A program made the position numbers and the translations under genes. Shown piece by piece: positions 24,161 to 31,408 of a DNA stretch of 38,957 bases. The stretch's first letter is position 1, and every line of letters begins with the position of its first letter. Below the pieces are notes generated by a model. That model searched no databases. It was given only the letters and a program-made list of their open reading frames with translations, and was not told the DNA's origin. The stretch is from Thermoplasmata archaeon. GTDB taxonomy: Archaea; Thermoplasmatota; Thermoplasmata; Lutacidiplasmatales; UBA184. Location of the stretch: contig JAGWLG010000034.1 in the NCBI GenBank assembly GCA_028864975.1, positions 1-38,957 on the forward strand, written 5' to 3'.

Positions 24161-26679
24161 GCGTCCTTCTGGGGAGCCTCCGCGGCGGTCGTCGTCGTCG
24201 AGGAAGCCTCCTTGGGGGCGTCGGCGGCCTTGGGCCGAGCTGGTGCCTTCGACCCTGCTGAGGCCTTGCTCGTGCTCGAGCTCGTTCGACGAAGCAGGAG
24301 GACCGCCGCAGCGACAAGGAGCGCGACGCCGCTGAGGAAAGCGGCCGCCTGAGGAGCGGGGAGCCCCAGGAACGTCAAGTTCGAGGAGTTCACCCTCGGG
24401 TTCGGGGTGACCGACTTGCTCTCGATCGTGATCGTCGCGCTCGCGGAAAGGGAGATGCTCGAGAGATGGGCCGTGACGGTGAGGGTCGCGGTGCCGGAGA
24501 CGGGCCCGGCCGTGAACTTCGTCGTGGGGCCAGCGCTGGGCCCGATCGCTCCAAGCAGGCTGTTCAGGCTCCAGGCGTAGGTGAGCGTGTTCGGGCAGGC
24601 GTTGTTGCTGCAGCGGGCGTCCGCGCTGAAGGTGATGTTGCTCGAAGGGGTGATCGTGACCGAAGAGGGCGTGACCGAGACGGAGCTCAGGGTGGGCGGG
24701 GAGGGCGCAAGGACCGTCAGCGAAGTGGCGGCCGACGCCGAGTGGAAGGTCGTGTCGTTCACGTAGACGCGCACGGTGAACGTCCCCACGGCCTGCGGGG
24801 TGCAGGGGAGGACGCTGCTGTCCGATGAGGTGCATCCGGGAGGGAGGCCAGCGTACGTGTAGGAGAGCGTCCCCGACCCTCCCGAGGCATCGGTGGAGAA
24901 GACCATCGCGCTGCCCAAGTTCACGGGCGACTGGGAGGGGTAGAACCAGGAGATCAGGATGGCGACCGCCCGCTCGACCGTGAGCGAGGTCGTGTCGGTC
25001 GCGCTGTGGCCGACCGAGTCGTTCACGTAGACCCGGACGGTGGAGTTCCCCGGGGACGTCGGGACGCAGGTGAGGTCCGCGACATCGCGGGTGAAACATC
25101 CCGAAGGCAGTCCGGTGTACGCGTACCTCAACGCTCCCGTGCCTCCGAAGGCGCTAACGTTCAGGTAGTCGACCGCCCCCAGGGCCAAGGGGTCAGGGGA
25201 GGCGACGAAGCTCGCGATGGTGGGGTAGGCCTGAGGGGTGATCGTGATCGGCACGGGGCTCGCAGCGACCGTCCTCCCGTTCCACGTCGCGTTCACGAAG
25301 AGGGTGGTCGTTCCCGGCGTCCCTCCGGCCGTGAAGGTGTTCACGTCCGACGCCCCTCCGATCGCGCTCACCATGCTCGCGTTGAACCCCGTGACGTAGA
25401 TCAGCCCGTTCCCGCTGTCGTAGACGTCGGCGTAGTCGTTCGACCATCCCCAGCTGGCCCGGAGGATGGGGAAGGTCCCGACGATGGTGTTCGTCGAGCC
25501 CGAGATCACGTTCATCACCGTGGTGTTGCTGTCGGTCTCGTAGACGAGCCCGTTCGCGGGGTCGAAGGCCACCATCCAGGGGTAGCCCTGGGTGTTGATC
25601 GTGGTGAGGAGGGAGTTCGACGACCCGTTGATCACCGCCACGTTCCCGTCCCCGGCGGGGTTCTTCACCCAGTAGCTCGCGTCAGCCACGTAGAGGTCGC
25701 CGTTCCAGCTGTCGTAATCGATCCCGGACGGGAGCTGGCTGAGCCCGATCTGGGTGACCACGGAACCGCTGCTCGCATTGATGACCGCCGCCTCCGCCGA
25801 GTCGAACTCGGTCACGAAGATCTCGTCGTTCCGAGGGTCGTAGGCGAGCCCCCAGGGTTCCCCGCCGATGAAAATGGACTTGACCACCTTGTCCGTTGCG
25901 GGGTCGAGGATGCTCACGGTCCCGGCGGCGTAGTTGGACGCGAAGATCTCCTGTTGGAGGGGGTCGTAGACGATCCCGGCGTAGTTCATGAACATCTTCG
26001 AACCGACGGTGCAACCGCTCAGGGTGAAGGCGAAGGTCGCGATGACGGAGTTGTTCGCCCCGTCGATGACGCTCATGTTCTGGGACCCGCAGTTGCTCAC
26101 GTAGAGGTCCCCGTTGTCCGGGTCGTAGGCGATCCCGGTCGGGCTCGCCCCGACGGGGATGAGCTTCACGAGCGTGTTCGTGATGGTGGAGACCACGCTC
26201 ACGTTGCTGATCCCCGAGACGTCCCAGGCGTTGTCGTTCGTGATGTAGACGTTCCCGTTCGCGGGATCGTAGGCGATCCCCGACGGGACCTTCCCGACGG
26301 TGTCCACCGTCGTGATGAGCTGGTTCGGGCTCGCCTCCGCATGCGCCAAGGTCCCCAGGGCGTGGCCGAGCGACCAGGTGTACGTGACCCCCGCGGGACA
26401 CACGCCCCCCGAGCACGAGGGCACCGCGGTGAACGTGAGGTTGCCCCCGACGACCGTGGTGCCGCCGCCAGGGCTCACGGTGACCGAGTTGACGGAGGGG
26501 GCGGCCCCGGGGATCGAGACGAACGCTCTCGGGAGGGGAGGGTCCGGTCGGAGGGAGGCGGGGCCCGGAGCTCCACCCTGGAACGAGACCGCGGAGAAGG
26601 CAACGAGGCTGGCCACGGCGATGGCCGCCAGCGCGCCTCGCGGCCACATGCGGCGCGCCAGACCCCCGACCCTCGTCAC
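24091..26679 (-). CDS. YVTN beta-propeller/Ig-like surface protein
   Basis: An 862-residue surface protein. A signal peptide (about residues 10-32, after ARRMWPRG) is followed by a beta-propeller of about seven YVTN/YncE-like blades (for example PSGIAYDPANGNVYITND, PTGIAYDPDNGDLYVSN, PWGLAYDPRNDEIFVTE). Ig-like domains with paired cysteines come next (GLPSGCFTRDVADLTC, GLPPGCTSSDSSVLPC). A C-terminal helix (about 775-798) is followed by a 64-residue Ala/Ser/Pro/Lys-rich tail. YVTN propellers are typical of archaeal surface layers and bind proteins or sugars. GTG 26679 is preferred because GGGAGGT lies about 8 nt upstream. Its 3' end overlaps the 3' end of the giant Kelch protein on the other strand. 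Confidence 0.75.
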   Translation of the reverse strand: MTRVGGLARRMWPRGALAAIAVASLVAFSAVSFQGGAPGPASLRPDPPLPRAFVSIPGAAPSVNSVTVSPGGGTTVVGGNLTFTAVPSCSGGVCPAGVTYTWSLGHALGTLAHAEASPNQLITTVDTVGKVPSGIAYDPANGNVYITNDNAWDVSGISNVSVVSTITNTLVKLIPVGASPTGIAYDPDNGDLYVSNCGSQNMSVIDGANNSVIATFAFTLSGCTVGSKMFMNYAGIVYDPLQQEIFASNYAAGTVSILDPATDKVVKSIFIGGEPWGLAYDPRNDEIFVTEFDSAEAAVINASSGSVVTQIGLSQLPSGIDYDSWNGDLYVADASYWVKNPAGDGNVAVINGSSNSLLTTINTQGYPWMVAFDPANGLVYETDSNTTVMNVISGSTNTIVGTFPILRASWGWSNDYADVYDSGNGLIYVTGFNASMVSAIGGASDVNTFTAGGTPGTTTLFVNATWNGRTVAASPVPITITPQAYPTIASFVASPDPLALGAVDYLNVSAFGGTGALRYAYTGLPSGCFTRDVADLTCVPTSPGNSTVRVYVNDSVGHSATDTTSLTVERAVAILISWFYPSQSPVNLGSAMVFSTDASGGSGTLSYTYAGLPPGCTSSDSSVLPCTPQAVGTFTVRVYVNDTTFHSASAATSLTVLAPSPPTLSSVSVTPSSVTITPSSNITFSADARCSNNACPNTLTYAWSLNSLLGAIGPSAGPTTKFTAGPVSGTATLTVTAHLSSISLSASATITIESKSVTPNPRVNSSNLTFLGLPAPQAAAFLSGVALLVAAAVLLLRRTSSSTSKASAGSKAPARPKAADAPKEASSTTTTAAEAPQKDAQPSPESPSSPPSSASEDARRER

Positions 26680-26872
26680 GGACTTGGACCTCCCAGGTGC
26701 CTCGAGGTTCCTTCGAGCGGAGATCCCCTGAGCTCGCCGCAGGACCCTCTGCCCGCGCGTGGCGGGTGTTGCGAGGGACCTACCGCGTGGGGGGTCTTGC
26801 CCCCCCGCCCGAGAGTGCTTCGGGCGCCTCGGGCACCGTGCCAAGCCTCCTCAGGGCGCGACCCTCCGGTGG

Positions 26873-27676
26873 TCACGGGACCTTGATGGACGAAGGGTGC
26901 TCCGGTCCCTTCGGGTACTTGAGGTGCATCTCTTCGAGCGCGCCGACCAGGACCTTCGAGACGCACCAGTTGCGGAACCACTTGTGGTCGGACGGGATGA
27001 CGTACCAGGGGGCCCACTGGGAGCTGGTCAGCTCCAGTAGCTCCTCGTACGCGCTCTGGTAGTCCGACCAGAACTGCCGCTCGTGCAGGTCGGACGGGGA
27101 GAACTTCCAGTGCTTCGTGGGGTCCTCGAGCCGGGCCTCCAGCCGTCGCTTCTGTTCCTCCTTGCTGATGTGGAGGAAGAACTTGAGCACCAGGGTCCCT
27201 TCGCGGTCGAGCTCCCGCTCGAACTCGTTGATCGCCCGGTAGCGCTCCTCCCAGACCTCCTTCGGGACGAGATGGTGGACGCGCACCGCGAGCACATCCT
27301 CGTAGTGGCTCCGGTTGAAGATCGCCATGTGGCCTTTGGGCGGCGTATGGAGGTGGACCCGCCAGAGAAAGTCATGCTCGAGCTCGGTGGAGGAGGGCGC
27401 CTTGAACGAGGCCACCTCCACCCCTTGGGGATTGACCCCTTCGAAGACGTGGCGGATCACCCCGTCCTTCCCGGCGGTGTCCATCCCCTGGAGGACGATG
27501 AGGACCGCGCGGCGATGGTCCGCGTAGAGAAGCTCCTGGAGGCGGTCGAGCTCCCCCCGTAGCCGTTCGAGCTCCGCCTCGGCCTGCTCCTTCTTCCCGT
27601 CGAAGGTGGAGGTGTCCGAGGGGTCGATCTGGTCCAGGTGGACCTTCCCGTGGGCGGGAGCTCGGGGGCCCTTCAT
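26873..27676 (-). CDS. ppk2: Polyphosphate kinase 2 (PPK2)
   Basis: A 267-residue PPK2 enzyme, which moves phosphate between polyphosphate and nucleoside mono- or diphosphates and so links polyphosphate stores to ATP/GTP pools. The Walker A loop is GMDTAGKDG (residues 64-72) after VLIVLQ. The lid/substrate region reads FLWRVHLHTPPKGHMAIFNRSHYEDVL, cut short here, and includes the conserved Asn-Arg-Ser-His-Tyr-Glu-Asp. The C-terminus has KWFRNWCVSKVL. Length fits a single-domain PPK2. ATG 27676 is supported by a TGGAG site and by the family's usual N-terminus (VHLDQIDPSDT). Upstream in-frame ATGs at 27796-27799 fall in the edge of the IS607 element. That insertion lies about 115 bp upstream and may have replaced the original promoter. 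Confidence 0.9.
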   Translation of the reverse strand: MKGPRAPAHGKVHLDQIDPSDTSTFDGKKEQAEAELERLRGELDRLQELLYADHRRAVLIVLQGMDTAGKDGVIRHVFEGVNPQGVEVASFKAPSSTELEHDFLWRVHLHTPPKGHMAIFNRSHYEDVLAVRVHHLVPKEVWEERYRAINEFERELDREGTLVLKFFLHISKEEQKRRLEARLEDPTKHWKFSPSDLHERQFWSDYQSAYEELLELTSSQWAPWYVIPSDHKWFRNWCVSKVLVGALEEMHLKYPKGPEHPSSIKVP

Positions 27677-27804
27677 GCTATGCTCCAGGAACCCGCGCCC
27701 GTGCCGGTCGTCCCCTCCGGCGTTGCGCCACCCCGGTCCACCCCAGCGGAAGCCCCCTCCCAAGCCCGCAGAGGAGGGTTCGACACCGCTGGGCATCATA
27801 TAGC

Positions 27805-27836
27805 GTTTTATTACTTTTTGTTCAGCCATATTTGGC
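27805..27836 (+). promoter_or_regulatory. Probable leaderless promoter of tnpA
   Basis: TTTTATTAC is centred about 28 bp before the tnpA ATG at 27837, the distance expected for a TATA box driving a leaderless mRNA. No Shine-Dalgarno precedes the ATG. The stretch is the most A/T-rich near the element's left end. Confidence 0.5.
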
Positions 27837-28652
27837 ATGAAACTCTCCGAGTGGGCCCACACTGCCGGGGTGCGCTACGAGACCGCGTGGCGCTGGTTCC
27901 GGCAGGGGATCCTCCCCGTCCCGGCCATCCAACTGCCCACGGGGACGATCCTCGTCCTCCCCCAGGTCCCCTCCCGCGACGGGGTCGCCCTCTATGCACG
28001 CGTCTCCTCACACGACCCACGGGGGGACCTCGACCGACAGAAAGGCCGCCTCGTCTCCTTCGCCACAGGGCGCTCGTTGAAGGTCGCCCGCGTTGTCGAA
28101 GAGGTTGGCTCCGGGCTCAACGGCCGTCGCCCCAAGCTCTTGGCGCTCCTGCGCGACCCCGAGGTGGGGACCCTCGTCGTGGAGCACCGTGACCGCCTGG
28201 CCCGCTTCGGTGCGGAGTACGTGGAGGCGGCGCTCGCCGCGTCGGGTCGGCGCGTCCTCGTCATGGAGGACGGGGAGACCGCCGACGACCTGGTCCAGGA
28301 CATGGTGGACGTCCTCACCTCCTTCTGCGCCCGCCTCTACGGGCGTCGGTCCGCCCGACGTCGGGCCGAACGAGCGCTGGAGGCGGCCGGGGGCCCGACC
28401 GATCGCCCTCGTCTCCCTCTTCGGACCTCCCCAGCGCTCTACGGTCCTGCACCGTCGGGAGGATCACCCGGACCTCTAGCTTCATCCCGTAGGACCGGAG
28501 CAAGGTCTCGACCGCGGGGAGGTCCCGGGCGAAGAGGACCATCGCCCCGCGTCCGAGGCGCCGATGAGGGATCCCGTCGAGCAACCCATGATAGGCGTAC
28601 TCCCGAGCCGACCGGGGGGACCTCACGGTCCGACCGTAGAGCTTCTGGCTGA
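27837..28652 (+). CDS. tnpA: IS607 serine recombinase/transposase with C-terminal extension
   Basis: Residues 1-45 form a MerR-like helix-turn-helix (KLSEWAHTAGVRYETAWRWF). The serine-recombinase catalytic domain follows. The nucleophile is Ser57 in ALYARVSS, with LDRQKGRLVSF and EHRDRLARFG as further catalytic-core motifs. The domain ends with TADDLVQDMVDVLTSFCARL and a basic helix near residue 187, where IS607 transposases normally stop. The frame here continues to 271 residues with a low-complexity Pro/Arg/Gly tail. That tail lies opposite the reverse-strand gene, so it is probably read-through of a frame whose stop was lost, not a new domain. The enzyme would excise and insert the element through a serine-DNA link. 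Confidence 0.85.
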   Translation: MKLSEWAHTAGVRYETAWRWFRQGILPVPAIQLPTGTILVLPQVPSRDGVALYARVSSHDPRGDLDRQKGRLVSFATGRSLKVARVVEEVGSGLNGRRPKLLALLRDPEVGTLVVEHRDRLARFGAEYVEAALAASGRRVLVMEDGETADDLVQDMVDVLTSFCARLYGRRSARRRAERALEAAGGPTDRPRLPLRTSPALYGPAPSGGSPGPLASSRRTGARSRPRGGPGRRGPSPRVRGADEGSRRATHDRRTPEPTGGTSRSDRRASG

Positions 28653-28746
28653 GGCGGGTCATCGAGCCGCGATGGGCCCGGGCCGGCGCCTGGAAGAGGA
28701 GGAGGACGACCTTCTCGTTCCCTGAGGCGAGGTCCGAGCGGGGCAA
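28315..28746 (-). CDS. Small protein encoded against the transposase genes
   Basis: A 143-residue protein. The core, residues 12-85, looks like a family of small archaeal proteins of unknown function that I know only by pattern: KVVLLLFQAPARAHRG, then LSQKLYGRTVRSPRSAREYAY, HGLLDGIPHRRLGRG and a V/L-rich end. The C-terminal 40 residues are low-complexity Arg/Gly and lie opposite tnpA. Start TTG 28746 is backed by GGAGGTG about 6 nt upstream. A promoter-like TTAACAACAA within an inverted repeat lies further up, shared with tnpB. Its position between tnpA and tnpB, on the other strand, is unusual for IS607 elements. It could be a passenger gene, a regulator of transposition, or a host gene trapped by the element. 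Confidence 0.55.
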   Translation of the reverse strand: MPRSDLASGNEKVVLLLFQAPARAHRGSMTRLSQKLYGRTVRSPRSAREYAYHGLLDGIPHRRLGRGAMVLFARDLPAVETLLRSYGMKLEVRVILPTVQDRRALGRSEEGDEGDRSGPRPPPALVRPDVGRTDARRGGRRRR

Positions 28747-28763
28747 GCGAGCACCTCCGGATT

Positions 28764-28780
28764 GTTGTTAAGGCAACAAC
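28764..28780. promoter_or_regulatory. Inverted repeat between divergent element genes
   Basis: GTTGTT and AACAAC flank AAGGC. The repeat lies 18 bp upstream of the minus-strand TTG start and about 45 bp before the likely tnpB start, between two divergent genes. It could be an operator controlling both. Confidence 0.4.
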
Positions 28781-28824
28781 CTTCATATCCCTTTGCGTCC
28801 TCTTCCCTTCTCCCCCCTGGACCC

Positions 28825-30000
28825 GTGCTCAGCTCCACCGCGATCGCCGCGCCCCCTCCATGTCCCTTCCCCGCCCCCTGTCCGCGGACCGGGAAGCACG
28901 AGCGCACCCTGCGCTCCACCAGGTGCTCCCTTCGGTCGATGACCGCCTCCAAGCGTGCGCTCCTCGCTTCGGTGATGGAGGAGTACGGCAGGGTGGTCAA
29001 CCACTTCCTCGACAAGTTCTGGACCCGAAAGTGGTCAAAGAACGAGCTGACCCGGGAGAACCTGGTGGTCCCGGAGACTTGGCTCACGGCGCGACTTCGG
29101 AAGGTCGCGGCGCGCGAGGCGATCGACATGGTGGCCGCCGCCCGGGAGCGGGACGGGGTGTCCGCGAGGAAACCGGTCCATCGCGGCCGACGGATGTGCG
29201 TCTCCTCGACCATCGCCTCGCTCAAGCCCTCCGAGCAGGGTGGGGAGTTCGACGCCTGGCTCCATGTGGCCTCCGTCGGCCGGGGAATCGTGCTCGACCT
29301 TCCACTTCGGTATCATCGCCACTACCACCGGTACGCGAACGACCCCCGCGCCCGTCGGACCGAGTCGTACGTCATCACCCTGGACTCGGTCCAGCTCGCC
29401 TTCGAGATGGACTTCGAGCCCCCGCGCCGTGAGGGCCCCGAGTTCGGGGTGGACAGCGGGATCACCGCGCTCGCCACCCTGTCGGACGGGACACGCCTGG
29501 GGACCGACATGAAAGCCTCGGTGGAACGGGTGAAGCGCTGTCGGCACGGGTCGAAAGGGCAGCAGCGGGCCCGCCGTGCGCTCAAGCAGCGCATGGCCGA
29601 GGTCGCCCTCGAGCTCGTTTCCCGGAACCCCCGGCTCGTCGTGGCCGAGGACCTCCTGCTCCTCTCCTACGGGAGGAAGACACACCGCCGCGTGTCGAAA
29701 AATATGCGGCGGAGTCTCGGTGCGTGGACGAACCGCAACTGGCTGGACCGGCTCGACATGGCCTGCGAGGCGAACCGTGTTCGCTTCGAGCGTGTGCCTC
29801 CGGCCTACAGCAGCCAGCGGTGCCATGCCTGCGGCCACACCGAGAAGGGGAATCGAGCTGGGGAGGTGTTCCGGTGTCGGGCGTGTGGCTACACCGACCA
29901 TGCGGACGTCAACGCCGCGCGGAACCTCCTGGGCCGGTTCTGGGGCCACGAGCCCCGCCCTGCCGGAGCCTACGGTACCGGCTTCCAACGGAAGGCATAG
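28825..30000 (+). CDS. tnpB: TnpB RNA-guided nuclease of the IS607 element
   Basis: A 391-residue TnpB, the transposon-encoded relative of Cas12. All three RuvC acidic residues are present: Asp210 in FGVDSGITALATLSDG, Glu275 in LVVAEDLLLLSYG, and Asp361 in HADVNAARNLLGR. A four-cysteine zinc finger (CHACGHTEKG...FRCRACGYTD) lies between the last two. TnpB proteins use an RNA made from the element's right end to cut the empty donor site and so favour retention. The nuclease looks intact. The start is uncertain: GTG 28825 fits the family length; TTG 28762 lies in the inverted repeat, and ATG 28939 would cut into the N-terminal domain. A TATA-like CTTCATATCC precedes it. Confidence 0.85.
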   Translation: MLSSTAIAAPPPCPFPAPCPRTGKHERTLRSTRCSLRSMTASKRALLASVMEEYGRVVNHFLDKFWTRKWSKNELTRENLVVPETWLTARLRKVAAREAIDMVAAARERDGVSARKPVHRGRRMCVSSTIASLKPSEQGGEFDAWLHVASVGRGIVLDLPLRYHRHYHRYANDPRARRTESYVITLDSVQLAFEMDFEPPRREGPEFGVDSGITALATLSDGTRLGTDMKASVERVKRCRHGSKGQQRARRALKQRMAEVALELVSRNPRLVVAEDLLLLSYGRKTHRRVSKNMRRSLGAWTNRNWLDRLDMACEANRVRFERVPPAYSSQRCHACGHTEKGNRAGEVFRCRACGYTDHADVNAARNLLGRFWGHEPRPAGAYGTGFQRKA

Positions 30001-30011
30001 AACGCTATGCC
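29994..30011 (+). ncRNA. Hairpin at the tnpB stop, probable end of the omega-RNA scaffold
   Basis: GGCATAG and CTATGCC pair perfectly around AACG, and the tnpB stop codon lies in the left arm. In TnpB elements the guide RNA overlaps the 3' end of tnpB and ends at the element boundary, with the guide read from the flanking DNA. If so here, the guide begins shortly after 30011. This hairpin is the part I can see; the full RNA would start inside tnpB. Confidence 0.4.
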
Positions 30012-30114
30012 CGACGAACGGTCACTTCCTCGCAACGTGGTCACATTCCGTCCCTGGAACTCAACGAAACGCACTTGGTCTCAAAGGTATTGGTCAAGAT
30101 GGAGTCGACCAACC

Positions 30115-30486
30115 ATGTCCGAAACGGCCCAAGAACCCCCGAAGCGAACCCCGACGAAGGAGACGGTGGACGCCGCCCGCTCGGTCCTGGCCGAGACCGC
30201 CCGGGCTGCCGAGAGCGCCGTGAAGGCGGTCGCCCCGGCCATCCGTGAGGTGGGCACCGAGCTCAAGAAGGCGGGAGATGCCGGGCTCCGAGAGATGGAG
30301 ACCCTCGGGTCGCAAGCTTCGGGCTCGCAGGACCCTCTCGAGGCCGGCGCGGGGAAGGCCGTGGCCCTCGCGGCCAAGGGGACCCGCAAGGTCGCCAAGG
30401 TCGGGATCGGCGTGAGCAAGGAACTCGGCAAGGCGGCGAAGAAGGGGCTGGAGAAGGCGAAGGGCGCAGACCAGCCTTCTTCCTGA
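30115..30486 (+). CDS. Ala/Lys-rich helical protein
   Basis: A 123-residue protein of unknown function, made of amphipathic Ala/Lys/Glu helices (ETVDAARSVLAETARAAESA, VGTELKKAGDAGLREM, and a basic C-terminal run with KAVALAAKGTRKVAKVG). The composition resembles phasins, histone-H1-like tails or LEA-type proteins, which coat or bind surfaces or DNA; sequence alone does not decide. ATG 30115 is the likely start. The frame continues upstream to 30007, but that part lies next to the IS607 end and has atypical Trp/Arg-rich sequence. The right end of the mobile element is only about 100 bp away. Confidence 0.55.
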   Translation: MSETAQEPPKRTPTKETVDAARSVLAETARAAESAVKAVAPAIREVGTELKKAGDAGLREMETLGSQASGSQDPLEAGAGKAVALAAKGTRKVAKVGIGVSKELGKAAKKGLEKAKGADQPSS

Positions 30487-30515
30487 ACAGCGTCCATCCG
30501 AGGCACGGTCGCGCG

Positions 30516-31307
30516 CTAGGGCAGGATCCCGGTTTCCACGCGGTGAGCACACTCGACGCAGACCCAACCCCGCGGTTTGGGCCCCTCGGAAGGGACCCAG
30601 CGCATGCGTCCCTCGCAGCGGGGGCACCGGGCGTGGCCCCTCAGTTGCGCCGACGCTTGGGCGAACGTCGGCCCCTTCTCCGGGGGCCCGGGACGGGGGA
30701 GCAGGGCAGGGGCCTTCCAGAGGTCCTGGAAGCGTCCCGAGGCCACCACCGCCCGACCGTAGACCGTGGTCTGGCACCGAGTTGAGTCCGGTGCGGGGGG
30801 AAGGGGGTAGGTGGCATCGAGGACGGTCCCCACGGGGAGGTCGCCCGAGAGGGTCTGCAGGGTCCGAGGCTCCGAGCGCCCGTCGGTCTCCACCACCGCC
30901 GACATCAGGACCCCGACCACGTAGGGGCCGGAGTTCTGGGCCAGGAGCCGCAGCTCGACCGGCTCCTCCGGGGGAACCACCTGGAGCGGGATCTCTGCGG
31001 CGTACCGGATACCCACCCCACCGTCGGCCCAGAAGAGCTGCCCGGACCGAGGACGGGGCTCGTTCGCCGGGAAGAGGACTGGCACAGGACCCAGGGAGAC
31101 GGGGGAAGCGAGGTCGCGGGCCCGGACCTTCTCCGGCAAGGGTTCCTTGACCCCGACGGGCGCCGGGGGCGGGACCTTCTCCCGCGGAGCGTCGGCGAAC
31201 GGCGCGTAGCCGCATCGGTCGCAGGTCCAGCCGGTCTCTCGCTTGACCATGGTCCCGACGTGGCACTCGCGACACGCTAGGACGTTCGCCGCAAGATCGG
31301 TCGGCAT
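30516..31307 (-). CDS. Double zinc-ribbon protein
   Basis: A 263-residue soluble protein of unknown function with a zinc ribbon at each end. The N-terminal one uses Cys12, Cys15, Cys29 and Cys32 (CREC...CDRC), the C-terminal one CPRC...CVEC. The middle (about residues 90-200) is beta-rich with a possible Ig- or sandwich-like domain (ELRLLAQNSGPYVVGVLMSA, LPVGTVLDATYPLP). Start ATG 31307 has AGGAG eight bases upstream; in-frame codons further upstream are not supported. Zinc ribbons of this kind often occur in archaeal transcription or protein-assembly factors. It is divergent from the MEDS-domain gene and shares a 101-bp control region with it. Confidence 0.6.
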   Translation of the reverse strand: MPTDLAANVLACRECHVGTMVKRETGWTCDRCGYAPFADAPREKVPPPAPVGVKEPLPEKVRARDLASPVSLGPVPVLFPANEPRPRSGQLFWADGGVGIRYAAEIPLQVVPPEEPVELRLLAQNSGPYVVGVLMSAVVETDGRSEPRTLQTLSGDLPVGTVLDATYPLPPAPDSTRCQTTVYGRAVVASGRFQDLWKAPALLPRPGPPEKGPTFAQASAQLRGHARCPRCEGRMRWVPSEGPKPRGWVCVECAHRVETGILP

Positions 31308-31408
31308 GACCGAGCTCCTGAAGCCAGGAGGTAGGCTCCCGCTATGTTTGCCAGAGGTCAATCCGGCTCCACCGAGAAACTGACCGGAGCCCCTCCCCGG
31401 CCGAACCG

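Larger units (their letters stand above)
27791..30012. mobile_element. IS607-family element with tnpA, a reverse-strand gene and tnpB
   Basis: The element carries an IS607-type serine transposase and a TnpB nuclease, both on the plus strand, with a third gene on the minus strand between them. An inverted 8-bp match, ATAGCGTT at 27800-27807 and AACGCTAT at 30001-30008, both embedded in GGGCAT/ATGCCC, brackets the genes and suggests the ends. IS607 elements normally lack terminal inverted repeats, so these boundaries are provisional. The left end is A/T-rich and unlike the flanking ppk2 region. The element lies between ppk2 and a helical-protein gene. Confidence 0.7.

Noticed and set aside
25006..26886. 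Long open frame on the plus strand opposite the YVTN protein
   Set aside because: Composition is Arg/Gly/Asp/Val repeats typical of the opposite strand of a GC-rich gene; the minus-strand gene has a signal peptide, propeller blades and a Shine-Dalgarno.
27677..27862. N-terminal extension of PPK2 into the element
   Set aside because: It crosses the provisional element boundary and the tnpA promoter, and does not resemble PPK2 N-termini; ATG 27676 fits the family.
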